In this document: piece by piece, positions 1-4,710 of the stretch | Layout of the letters: the number at the start of each line of letters is the position of its first letter | Numbering within the stretch: position 1 is the stretch's first letter | Assembly: GCA_015232935.1 (NCBI GenBank) | Contig: JADFYT010000178.1 | Location: forward strand, 1-5,170 | Length of the DNA stretch: 5,170 nt | Reading direction: 5' to 3' | Origin: Desulfamplus sp. | Lineage (GTDB): Bacteria > Desulfobacterota > Desulfobacteria > Desulfobacterales > Desulfobacteraceae | Notes under the pieces: model-generated | Told to the model about the DNA's origin: nothing | Databases searched by the model: none | Seen by the model: the letters and a program-made list of their open reading frames with translations, nothing else | Program-made: the position numbers and the translations under genes

Positions 1-72
1 GATCACCATTTGAGTAATACTATTTTTATATGACAGTCCCTTCTTTTATAATTTTCTGGGCTTTCATGTTTT

Positions 73-96
73 GTTGTGTCAGTGAGCTGACATGGC
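73..96 (+). other. Small hairpin
   Basis: TGTCAG (77-82) and CTGACA (87-92) form a perfect 6-bp stem around the loop TGAG. In plus-strand RNA it can be extended by three G-U or U-G pairs and a closing G-C pair (73-76 with 93-96). No T-tract follows, so it is not a standard intrinsic terminator. It may be the tail of an upstream transcript or a chance dyad. Confidence 0.3.
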
Positions 97-191
97 CGTT
101 ATTAAAGACGAGTATCTGCTCTACTCCCCTTTTTGAATGAGATTTCTATTTCAGAGATTAATAAAATTCACATTGCTTTTACACATTTTCT

Positions 192-224
192 TTTATATCT
201 TTGCCTTAATCTTTATATCTTTGC
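192..224. repeat. Two 13-bp direct repeats with 20-bp period
   Basis: TTTATATCTTTGC occurs at 192-204 and again, without a mismatch, at 212-224. The two starts are exactly 20 bp apart, about two turns of B-DNA, so a bound protein would meet both copies on the same face of the helix. They lie roughly 100-150 bp upstream of the antitoxin. An operator or activator site is an inference. The low-complexity AT background makes chance duplication possible, but 13 identical bases is notable. Confidence 0.45.
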
Positions 225-232
225 ACAAAGAT
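217..232. promoter_or_regulatory. 16-bp inverted repeat, possible operator
   Basis: ATCTTTG (217-223) and CAAAGAT (226-232) are exact inverted copies separated by two bases. The left arm is part of the second 13-bp direct repeat. This size and symmetry are typical of a binding site for a dimeric regulator. No regulator gene is visible in the window, so the protein that would bind is unknown. It overlaps the predicted start point of a weak minus-strand promoter (238-267). Confidence 0.35.
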
Positions 233-237
233 GATCA

Positions 238-267
238 ACTATATCCTGAAAAACAATAGATATTCAA
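238..267 (-). promoter_or_regulatory. Possible weak minus-strand promoter
   Basis: Read on the minus strand, TTGAAT (267-262) and TATAGT (243-238) are separated by 18 bases, giving a 4/6 match to the -35 box and a 5/6 match to the -10 box. Transcription would run leftwards from about 230, inside the inverted repeat at 217-232, towards the window edge. No leftward gene is visible in 1-230, so this is tentative. Confidence 0.2.
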
Positions 268-310
268 CCCGCTGATATAGAAACAATTTCCGGCATGTTT
301 CATTTGCAAG

Positions 311-339
311 TTGACATGAAGGATGCCTAATTTTATTGT
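311..339 (+). promoter_or_regulatory. Sigma70-like promoter of the toxin-antitoxin operon
   Basis: A perfect TTGACA -35 box (311-316) is followed after 17 bases by TATTGT (334-339), which matches TATAAT at four of six positions including the key A2 and T6. The expected start of transcription, six to nine bases on, is 345-348. That coincides with the ATG at 345, so the mRNA would have little or no leader before the first ATG. The AAGGA at 319-323 lies upstream of this start point and so could not act as a ribosome site for this transcript. Confidence 0.55.
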
Positions 340-344
340 AATTC

Positions 345-368
345 ATGAGACTTAAGCTTTTTGTATGA
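345..368 (+). CDS. Putative 7-codon leader peptide MRLKLFV
   Basis: The ATG at 345 opens the first copy of the 20-bp duplication and encodes MRLKLFV, then stops at TGA 366-368. The first six residues equal the N-terminus of the antitoxin. The stop overlaps the antitoxin ATG as ATGA (365-368), the same junction used between antitoxin and toxin at 646-649. The ATG sits at or next to the predicted transcription start, so it could be read as a leaderless start and pass ribosomes on to the antitoxin. Whether it is translated is inference. It may equally be a passive by-product of the duplication. Confidence 0.35.
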   Translation: MRLKLFV

Positions 369-384
369 GACTTAAACTTTTTGA
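345..384 (+). repeat. 20-bp tandem duplication across the antitoxin start
   Basis: Bases 345-364 and 365-384 are adjacent copies of one 20-bp unit starting ATGAGACTTAA and differ at two positions (unit positions 12 and 20). Because 20 is not a multiple of three, the first copy is out of frame with the gene. The antitoxin frame is closed by TAA at 353-355, so it cannot extend through the upstream copy. Confidence 0.85.
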
Positions 385-649
385 GCAAAATATTATTGTC
401 AATGCTGTAAAGCATGAAGATCCAGATGCGGCCATCTATCTTTTTGGATCACGGGTTGATGATGAACAGCTTGGTGGAGATATTGATATTATTGTTCTCT
501 CATCCATTATAAACTTTGACGGGAAATTACGAATTAAAAAAGAGTTATTCAAGTCTCTTGAGGAACAGAAAATTGACCTGATCATTGTTGATGACCCTGC
601 TGAACCTTTTGCCTTTACAGCTCTTGAAAAAGGGATAAAACTTGCATGA
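365..649 (+). CDS. MNT-family nucleotidyltransferase, MntA-like antitoxin
   Basis: This 94-residue protein is a minimal DNA polymerase beta-type nucleotidyltransferase. The signature is G28-S29, nine residues, then D39-I-D41. A third acidic residue, D71, lies in the strand IDLIIVD. These are the metal-binding residues of the MNT fold, so the enzyme looks intact. In characterised HepT/MntA pairs the MNT protein neutralises its HEPN partner by transferring AMP to a tyrosine next to the RNase motif. The partner here keeps that tyrosine, so the same role is inferred. The start at 365 is forced: an in-frame TAA lies at 353-355. No Shine-Dalgarno sequence precedes it, and the 20 bases upstream are a duplicate of its own first codons. 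It overlaps the toxin gene by 4 nt, which fits translational coupling. The length is normal for the family. Confidence 0.85.
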   Translation: MRLKLFEQNIIVNAVKHEDPDAAIYLFGSRVDDEQLGGDIDIIVLSSIINFDGKLRIKKELFKSLEEQKIDLIIVDDPAEPFAFTALEKGIKLA

Positions 650-1098
650 ACAAACTCTTTGTGATTCTTGAAAATGATATTCAGGAACTTGAAAAAGCTG
701 CTGATATTCTTGTATATTCCCACAATAAATGTATTTGTGTAGATTTGATGGATGGGCTGAATCAAGATATTCTTGAAAGTTTTGAAGCATTGACAAGCAG
801 ATTTGCAAGATTGAGTGATATGCTGATACAAAAGGTCTTAAGAACTATCGATATGATTGAGCTTGAGAGTTCCGGAACAGTCCGGGATAGAATCAACAGA
901 GCTGAAAAGAAAAAACTTATTGATAGTGCAGACTCTTTGATTGAGATAAGGGTGTTAAGAAACGAGATTGCACATGAATACAAATCAGAGACTGTCTATG
1001 TTATTTTTGAGAAGGTTCTGCATCTTACCCCATTGCTGCTTAAGGCAGTTGATTTGACCATTGAATACTCTTCAAAACTGCTGCAAAGTTCGGATTGA
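646..1098 (+). CDS. HEPN-domain ribonuclease, HepT-like toxin
   Basis: This is a 150-residue, mainly helical protein with R105-N106-x3-H110-x-Y112 (RNEIAHEY), the R-X4-H-X-Y motif of HepT toxins. In that family R and H form the RNase active site of a dimer, and Y is the residue modified by the MNT antitoxin. All three are present, so an active toxin under AMPylation control is the likely reading. The motif lies in the C-terminal half, as in relatives. The gene starts inside the antitoxin stop (ATGA, 646-649), with a weak AGGGA about 10 nt upstream. Its TGA (1096-1098) directly abuts the stop of the convergent permease gene, and no terminator fits between them. The family is also annotated as a nucleotidyltransferase substrate-binding protein. 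The RNA target cannot be read from the sequence. Confidence 0.8.
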   Translation: MNKLFVILENDIQELEKAADILVYSHNKCICVDLMDGLNQDILESFEALTSRFARLSDMLIQKVLRTIDMIELESSGTVRDRINRAEKKKLIDSADSLIEIRVLRNEIAHEYKSETVYVIFEKVLHLTPLLLKAVDLTIEYSSKLLQSSD

Positions 1099-1866
1099 TC
1101 ACGGAATATCCCGCCTTTCAAAAATAAAAATCGCAAGAATCAAGATCACAGCCGTGTACAGAGCGGAATATAACAGGGAAAAAAGGATTTCAGGCAATGA
1201 TATACCAAGATTGTGAACCACTCTTGCCTTGAAGTTCAGGTTTTCAAGATTTGGGAAAACATAATAGAGTCCATTGGCAAATTTCTGGAACACAATATCG
1301 TCTCCGCTTTGAGCAAGCATTTTCAGATCCTTTGTCAGATGCCCTATTATAAAAATGCTCAAGGTGAACATGCCGCTTAGAAATGAGGTGGAAAATGTTG
1401 AAAATAAAAAGGCTACCGCAAGGATAAGCTGAAGCTCAAAGTAGATGGGAACAATGGCATAAAAAAGTGTGAATGGAATCTGGGGAACATATTGATAGCA
1501 AAGGACAAACAGCAGAACCGTCATCACAACAACCTCAATTATGATGGTAATACTGAGGCCGCAGTATTTGCCTATCAGAAACTGCCATCTGGCAATGGGT
1601 TTGGAAAGTATTACATAGATGGTCTTTTTCTCCATCTCCTTGTAAACCATGCCGATACCCACAAAAATCGCAATAAGGGTTCCTACAATTGAAATTGAGC
1701 CAAGCCCGAAATCCTTGATGATTTTGACCGGTTCGGCAAGGGTCAGATTACCAAGAACCATTGAGAACGCAAGAAGTACAACAGCAAAAAAGAGCAGACT
1801 GTAAAATATTCTGTCGCGGATTGATTCACGAAATGTATTGAGTGCGATTGCGGCTATTTTATTCAT
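1099..1866 (-). CDS. pilI: ABC-2 type permease, PilI-like
   Basis: This 255-residue integral membrane protein has about six transmembrane segments, near residues 21-40, 55-75, 103-124, 135-157, 159-177 and 224-249. It lacks a nucleotide-binding domain. Between TM2 and TM3 lies EMEKKTIYVILSKP (77-90) followed by R93 and GK (99-100). This is the charged coupling segment typical of ABC-2 permeases that pair with a separate ATPase. The C-terminus FERRDIP is also family-like. The start is well supported: AAGGAG (1880-1875 on the minus strand) lies 8 nt upstream, and the ATG overlaps the ATPase stop by 4 nt, so the two are probably translated together at similar levels. The symbol follows the position after the pilin, TPR protein and ATPase, as in Myxococcus pilA-pilG-pilH-pilI. 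The substrate is unknown. It could instead be a general exporter of NatB type. Confidence 0.8.
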   Translation of the reverse strand: MNKIAAIALNTFRESIRDRIFYSLLFFAVVLLAFSMVLGNLTLAEPVKIIKDFGLGSISIVGTLIAIFVGIGMVYKEMEKKTIYVILSKPIARWQFLIGKYCGLSITIIIEVVVMTVLLFVLCYQYVPQIPFTLFYAIVPIYFELQLILAVAFLFSTFSTSFLSGMFTLSIFIIGHLTKDLKMLAQSGDDIVFQKFANGLYYVFPNLENLNFKARVVHNLGISLPEILFSLLYSALYTAVILILAIFIFERRDIP

Positions 1867-2849
1867 CTTGCTGACTCCTTTTGACCTTTTTGATCTGCCT
1901 GCCCCGTGCTTTTGATGTAGATCTCCTCAAGATTTTTTCGCCGCGGACCAAATGAGATAAGATTCAGATTCTGTTTTTGCACTTCATCCATCAACAGATA
2001 TGCTGTATTCTTGCTTGAAGTTGTCAGGAGAATCCTGTTTCCGCTGACTGTTTTGTCTATGTCATGAATAAAAGCATCTTTATCCGAAACTTCTGTTTTC
2101 TCTTTCTCCAGCATTTGAGGAATCTCGAAATGTTTTGCCTGGCAAATAATCTCCCAGATGTTGTCTTCGCTCTCCAGAATATCTTCAATATCAATTATCT
2201 GTTTGAGTTCCCCTTTTACAAGAATGCTTGCCCTGTCGCAGACAGTCTCCACATCAGAGATGATATGGGTTGAGAAGATAATTGTCTTGCCCTGCTCCCG
2301 GCATTTTAAAATGATGTCCCTCATGTTTTTTCGCCCCATTGGATCGAGGCCGGACATGGGTTCATCCAGTATCAGAAGTTTTGGATCATTGATAAGTGCC
2401 TGGGCAATTCCTACTCTTTGAAGCATGCCTCTTGAAAATTTCCTCAGTTGCAGATCCCTTGCGTGTTCAAGCCCGACAAGGCCAAGAAGCTCATCAATCC
2501 GCTCTTTTTTTGTCTTTGCATCAATATCAAAGAGACTCGCGTAAAAATCAAGGGACTCTCCGGCGGTAAGATAGGAGTAAAAGTATGGGTTTTCAGGAAG
2601 ATATCCAAGAAGAGAGCGACTTTTAAAGTCTGACGCGGGCCTGCCCCAGAAACTCACCTCTCCCTGATCAGGATGTATAAGCCCTAATATCAGCTTGAAT
2701 GTGGTGGTTTTCCCGGCTCCATTGGCTCCTAAATAGCCGAAAATTTCGTTCTCTTTAATCTCAAGACTCAAGTCTTTTAGTACCGCGACTCTTTTTCCCC
2801 AGCCGGTACCAAACGATTTTCTTAAATTTTTGATTTTAATAGCCTGCAT
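1863..2849 (-). CDS. pilH: ABC transporter ATP-binding protein, PilH-like
   Basis: This 328-residue cytoplasmic ATPase has Walker A GANGAGKT (41-48), an acidic Q-loop variant LPENP (84-88) as in many NatA/DrrA-type proteins, signature FSRGM (138-142), Walker B LLILDEP (158-164), D-loop SGLDP (166-170) and H-loop histidine H195 in STH. Every catalytic element is present. Residues from about 220 form the extra C-terminal domain common in this exporter subfamily. The protein ends in a charged, Gln- and Lys-rich tail. It would drive the permease encoded next. In Myxococcus xanthus the equivalent PilH is needed for type IV pilus formation, and a similar role here is inferred from gene order. The start at 2849 lacks a clear ribosome site (only AAAG-like bases upstream), unlike the permease. 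The general family is certain. The pilus assignment is less so. Confidence 0.88.
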   Translation of the reverse strand: MQAIKIKNLRKSFGTGWGKRVAVLKDLSLEIKENEIFGYLGANGAGKTTTFKLILGLIHPDQGEVSFWGRPASDFKSRSLLGYLPENPYFYSYLTAGESLDFYASLFDIDAKTKKERIDELLGLVGLEHARDLQLRKFSRGMLQRVGIAQALINDPKLLILDEPMSGLDPMGRKNMRDIILKCREQGKTIIFSTHIISDVETVCDRASILVKGELKQIIDIEDILESEDNIWEIICQAKHFEIPQMLEKEKTEVSDKDAFIHDIDKTVSGNRILLTTSSKNTAYLLMDEVQKQNLNLISFGPRRKNLEEIYIKSTGQADQKGQKESAR

Positions 2850-2944
2850 TGCTTTATTTTTTTATCCATATTTGATGTTTTATTGACTGAACCGCCAGTA
2901 AAAACTATTCAATTTGCCTTGATTATGAATTTACCCCGGTATCT
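2850..2944 (-). other. 95-bp gap between TPR gene and ATPase
   Basis: This is an AT-rich spacer with no clear hairpin followed by a T-tract and no promoter that I can defend on the minus strand. Read-through from the TPR gene into the transporter genes is therefore possible. Confidence 0.3.
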
Positions 2945-3856
2945 TTATTTTGGTGTTGCCTTTATTTCCAATGACCGAGTTTTGTCAATATATAGCGGCA
3001 GCGTTTTAAAAGTGCTTTTTACAGTCTTGTCCTGATGCGAAAAATAGTAGCTGCCGCCCATGGGATGCTCCGGTACTTTGGCAATGATACCGGTGATTAT
3101 CAGTTCCCACAGATATTCAGGATATTTATTGTATATCGAATAGTAATATTTCACAGCATATTCCAATAGTTGAATATCTGATTTTACCTGTTTTACAGCT
3201 TTTAATTCATCTATACGGAGAGCCAGGTTATTTTTAAGAGTTTCATTGTCAGTGCTTTTTATCATCTCCTGGAGAAACGGGATGGCAGCTTCCGGGGATT
3301 CGGTATTTGCACGCAGACGGGCTGCAAGAAGAGGGAGGTATGAAGGCGAGTTTTTATATTTGGTAGATAATTCTATATACTTGGCTGCCGTCAGGTAATC
3401 ATTTTTGTAGTACATAAAATTGAACGCATAATAAAAGGGAAGATACCAATATCTCTCATGATTTTGTGGAACATTTTCCATTCCTTTTTTTAACAGGGAA
3501 ATGCTGCTGTCAACCTTTCCGACCTCTGTTGCCAGAACAATACCGCCAAATTCATAAGGGAATTCGTAGAACGGATCAAGAGTAGTTACCACGTTGAGCA
3601 TCTGATCAAGATAGGTGTAATTCCTGTCGGTTTCAGCATGACTGCCAAGATATCCGATAGTCTTGATGAACATGAAATCAGCAAGCATCTCATCATAACA
3701 GAGAGCGGCACCCTGAAGAAATTTACCAGAAGGGAGATAGAGCAGATATTCGGTTTCATCAAACTTAAAGGAATCATCTATATGTTTACTTGCCAGATGT
3801 ACTCCTGAAGAAAGAAAAATCAATAATGTAATCAATAAAATATTTCGCATATACAT
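2945..3856 (-). CDS. Exported TPR protein in the PilG position of the pilus locus
   Basis: This 303-residue protein has an N-terminal hydrophobic segment (residues 4-22), an uncleaved anchor or signal peptide without a lipobox, so it probably works on the outer face of the inner membrane or in the periplasm. Residues 39-70 carry LPSGKFLQGA followed by a conserved-looking ADFMFIKTIGYLG, a pattern I associate with TPR proteins next to pilin and ABC genes in deltaproteobacteria. About residues 80-215 are helical repeats compatible with degenerate TPRs. Residues 234-272 contain a YPEYLWEL...VPEHPMGGSYYF stretch that resembles the C-terminal part of type II secretion major pseudopilins. Its place between pilin and ABC genes matches PilG of Myxococcus. 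Two starts are close together (3856 and 3850), both with only a weak AAGAAA upstream. The 4-nt more conservative choice cannot be settled. Its exact function is unknown. Confidence 0.7.
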   Translation of the reverse strand: MYMRNILLITLLIFLSSGVHLASKHIDDSFKFDETEYLLYLPSGKFLQGAALCYDEMLADFMFIKTIGYLGSHAETDRNYTYLDQMLNVVTTLDPFYEFPYEFGGIVLATEVGKVDSSISLLKKGMENVPQNHERYWYLPFYYAFNFMYYKNDYLTAAKYIELSTKYKNSPSYLPLLAARLRANTESPEAAIPFLQEMIKSTDNETLKNNLALRIDELKAVKQVKSDIQLLEYAVKYYYSIYNKYPEYLWELIITGIIAKVPEHPMGGSYYFSHQDKTVKSTFKTLPLYIDKTRSLEIKATPK

Positions 3857-3900
3857 TTTCTTATATGATTTTACTCAATCCCGACACCTTCTCCCGGCAT

Positions 3901-3991
3901 TTGTCTGAATCAGGATAGTCAGGATGAACAGGAATTTCAAGATAGCTTTATCCTGCTTATCTTTTTATCCTGAGCATCCTGATTCAGACAA
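3901..3991. repeat. 91-bp palindromic repeat built on CAGGAT/ATCCTG units
   Basis: The outer 16 bases, TTGTCTGAATCAGGAT (3901-3916), recur as an exact inverted copy at 3976-3991. The pairing continues inwards with a further 7-bp block, TCAGGAT (3919-3925), matching 3967-3973. Each arm is made of CAGGAT or ATCCTG words spaced 9 bp (3911, 3920, 3929; 3967, 3976). Repeats of this look are scattered in many environmental genomes, especially deltaproteobacterial ones, by my recollection. It separates the highly expressed type of gene (pilin) from the TPR gene, where it could act as an mRNA 3'-end barrier or be an inert mobile palindrome. Confidence 0.8.
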
Positions 3992-4003
3992 TATTAACGA
4001 AAA

Positions 4004-4015
4004 ATAACCGGTTAT
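4004..4015. other. 12-bp perfect palindrome downstream of second pilin
   Basis: ATAACCGGTTAT reads the same on both strands and lies 26 bases beyond the stop of the second pilin gene. On the minus strand it is followed by TTTTTCG. As an RNA hairpin it gives only a 4-bp stem with a CCGG loop, so it would be a weak terminator at best. A protein-binding dyad is the alternative. Confidence 0.3.
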
Positions 4016-4041
4016 ATGTCGATGTTGAGGATTTTATTAAT

Positions 4042-4578
4042 TCACCATATCCCAAAATTTTCATCAACAATAGTACCAGAGTCGTTTAATGAAAACAAAC
4101 CATTATTAGCATTAGCAGCTCCTGATCCAACTGCTGCCCCTGCTAATCCTCCAGGAGCTGCACCAGCACCACCGTCAGCATCAAGGTCTCCTTCTGACAA
4201 AGCAATGAAACTTGTTATAATACCAGCACCACCGGCAATAACAGAATAGGAATAATAGACAGCACCTGCTGGAGTAAAGCCAATTAAATCAAAATCTCCA
4301 TTAGGAGCTAACCAACCAATTTTAGATACACCCGGAACATTTCCTGGATTGGAAGCACAGACGACATAAGTGCCATGTTCTGAACGGTATGCCTCGGAAG
4401 TAGTCTTTATAGTTCCTAAACTATATCTTGCTTCAGCAGTTTTTGATCTTAACTGGTAGGAGAGAAAATTTGGAATTGCTATGGCAGCCAGAATACCTAT
4501 AATAACAATGACTATCATCAGTTCAATTAAAGTAAACCCATTCGTATTTATTTGTTGTCTCTGAATTTTTACTAACAT
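4042..4578 (-). CDS. pilA: Type IV pilin, second paralogue, with Gly/Ala-rich insertion
   Basis: This 178-residue prepilin has a 14-residue leader ending in G14, then F15-T-L-I-E19, the class IVa prepilin peptidase site with mature Glu5. The hydrophobic helix continues to about residue 40. The mature protein would be 164 residues and would be processed and methylated by PilD. It aligns along its length with the upstream pilin: YVVCASNP, GDFDLIGF, AGAVYYSY and GDLDADG all have counterparts. One cysteine, C74, is mature position 60. After DLDADG (131-136) comes a Gly/Ala-rich run to about residue 157 that the first pilin lacks. A strong GGAGGT (4589-4584 on the minus strand) sits 5 nt upstream of the ATG, which fixes the start and suggests high expression. 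It is either an alternative major pilin or a minor one. Confidence 0.9.
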   Translation of the reverse strand: MLVKIQRQQINTNGFTLIELMIVIVIIGILAAIAIPNFLSYQLRSKTAEARYSLGTIKTTSEAYRSEHGTYVVCASNPGNVPGVSKIGWLAPNGDFDLIGFTPAGAVYYSYSVIAGGAGIITSFIALSEGDLDADGGAGAAPGGLAGAAVGSGAANANNGLFSLNDSGTIVDENFGIW

Positions 4579-4589
4579 GGTTTACCTCC
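4579..4589 (-). promoter_or_regulatory. Strong ribosome binding site of the second pilin
   Basis: On the minus strand GGAGGT occupies 4589-4584, with five bases before the ATG at 4578. It is the best ribosome site in the window and decides the start of the second pilin over any internal ATG. Confidence 0.85.
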
Positions 4590-4631
4590 ATGAGTTAAAA
4601 ATATAATAGCTGAACCTGACAACTTAAAACT

Positions 4632-4671
4632 AATAAAGGATGAAACCAATATTTTGATTCCACCCTTTATT
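4632..4671 (-). terminator. Hairpin between the two pilin genes, possible partial terminator
   Basis: Arms 4632-4647 and 4656-4671 form a 16-bp stem around an 8-base loop. In minus-strand RNA, the pilin direction, every position pairs, using three G-U pairs. In plus-strand RNA the same three positions become A-C mismatches. Downstream on the minus strand come TTAGTTTT bases, a modest U-tract. It could end part of the transcripts after the first pilin, or protect the 3' end of its mRNA. Confidence 0.5.
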
Positions 4672-4710
4672 TTTCTTTATTTTTAACAATTGTGGACGGT
4701 TAAGCCTTGG

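Larger units (their letters stand above)
1..310. other. AT-rich intergenic region without a supported gene
   Basis: All three plus frames hit stops within the first 35 bases, and no frame on either strand gives more than about 15 codons with a believable start. An upstream plus-strand gene is therefore not running into the window. The stretch contains a small hairpin near 73-96, two 13-bp direct repeats (192-204 and 212-224) and an inverted repeat (217-232). These are probably control sequences for the toxin-antitoxin operon that follows or for something divergent beyond the left edge. I see no tRNA or rRNA in it. Confidence 0.6.

Noticed and set aside
1..9. ATG on the minus strand at 9-7 that might open a leftward gene
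   Set aside because: Only three codons are visible and no ribosome site precedes it.
92..136. Short plus-strand ORF MAVIKDEYLLYSPF
   Set aside because: It has only 14 codons, no ribosome site and starts inside a hairpin. It could be a remnant of a lost gene, but nothing supports that.
192..224. Direct repeats considered as the start of a CRISPR array
   Set aside because: There are only two 13-bp units with a 7-bp spacer, far from CRISPR dimensions, and no cas gene is present.
231..275. Short plus-strand ORF MINYILKNNRYSTR
   Set aside because: It has 14 codons, no proper Shine-Dalgarno sequence, and overlaps the putative operator. It is likely chance.
436..831. Minus-strand open frame of 131 codons over the MNT and HEPN genes
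   Set aside because: It is antisense to two genes with clear catalytic motifs, its product has no recognisable domain, and its composition (many F, I, S) is what reversed AT-rich coding sequence gives.
4016..4249. Plus-strand open frame with a Pro/Ala-rich product
   Set aside because: It is the reverse of the Gly/Ala-rich part of the second pilin. GGN/GCN codons read backwards give Pro and Ala.
4590..4625. Separate promoter for the second pilin, TATTAT near 4607 on the minus strand
   Set aside because: No reasonable -35 box lies 16-18 bases upstream, and I find no sigma54 GG-N10-GC element in the 132-bp gap.
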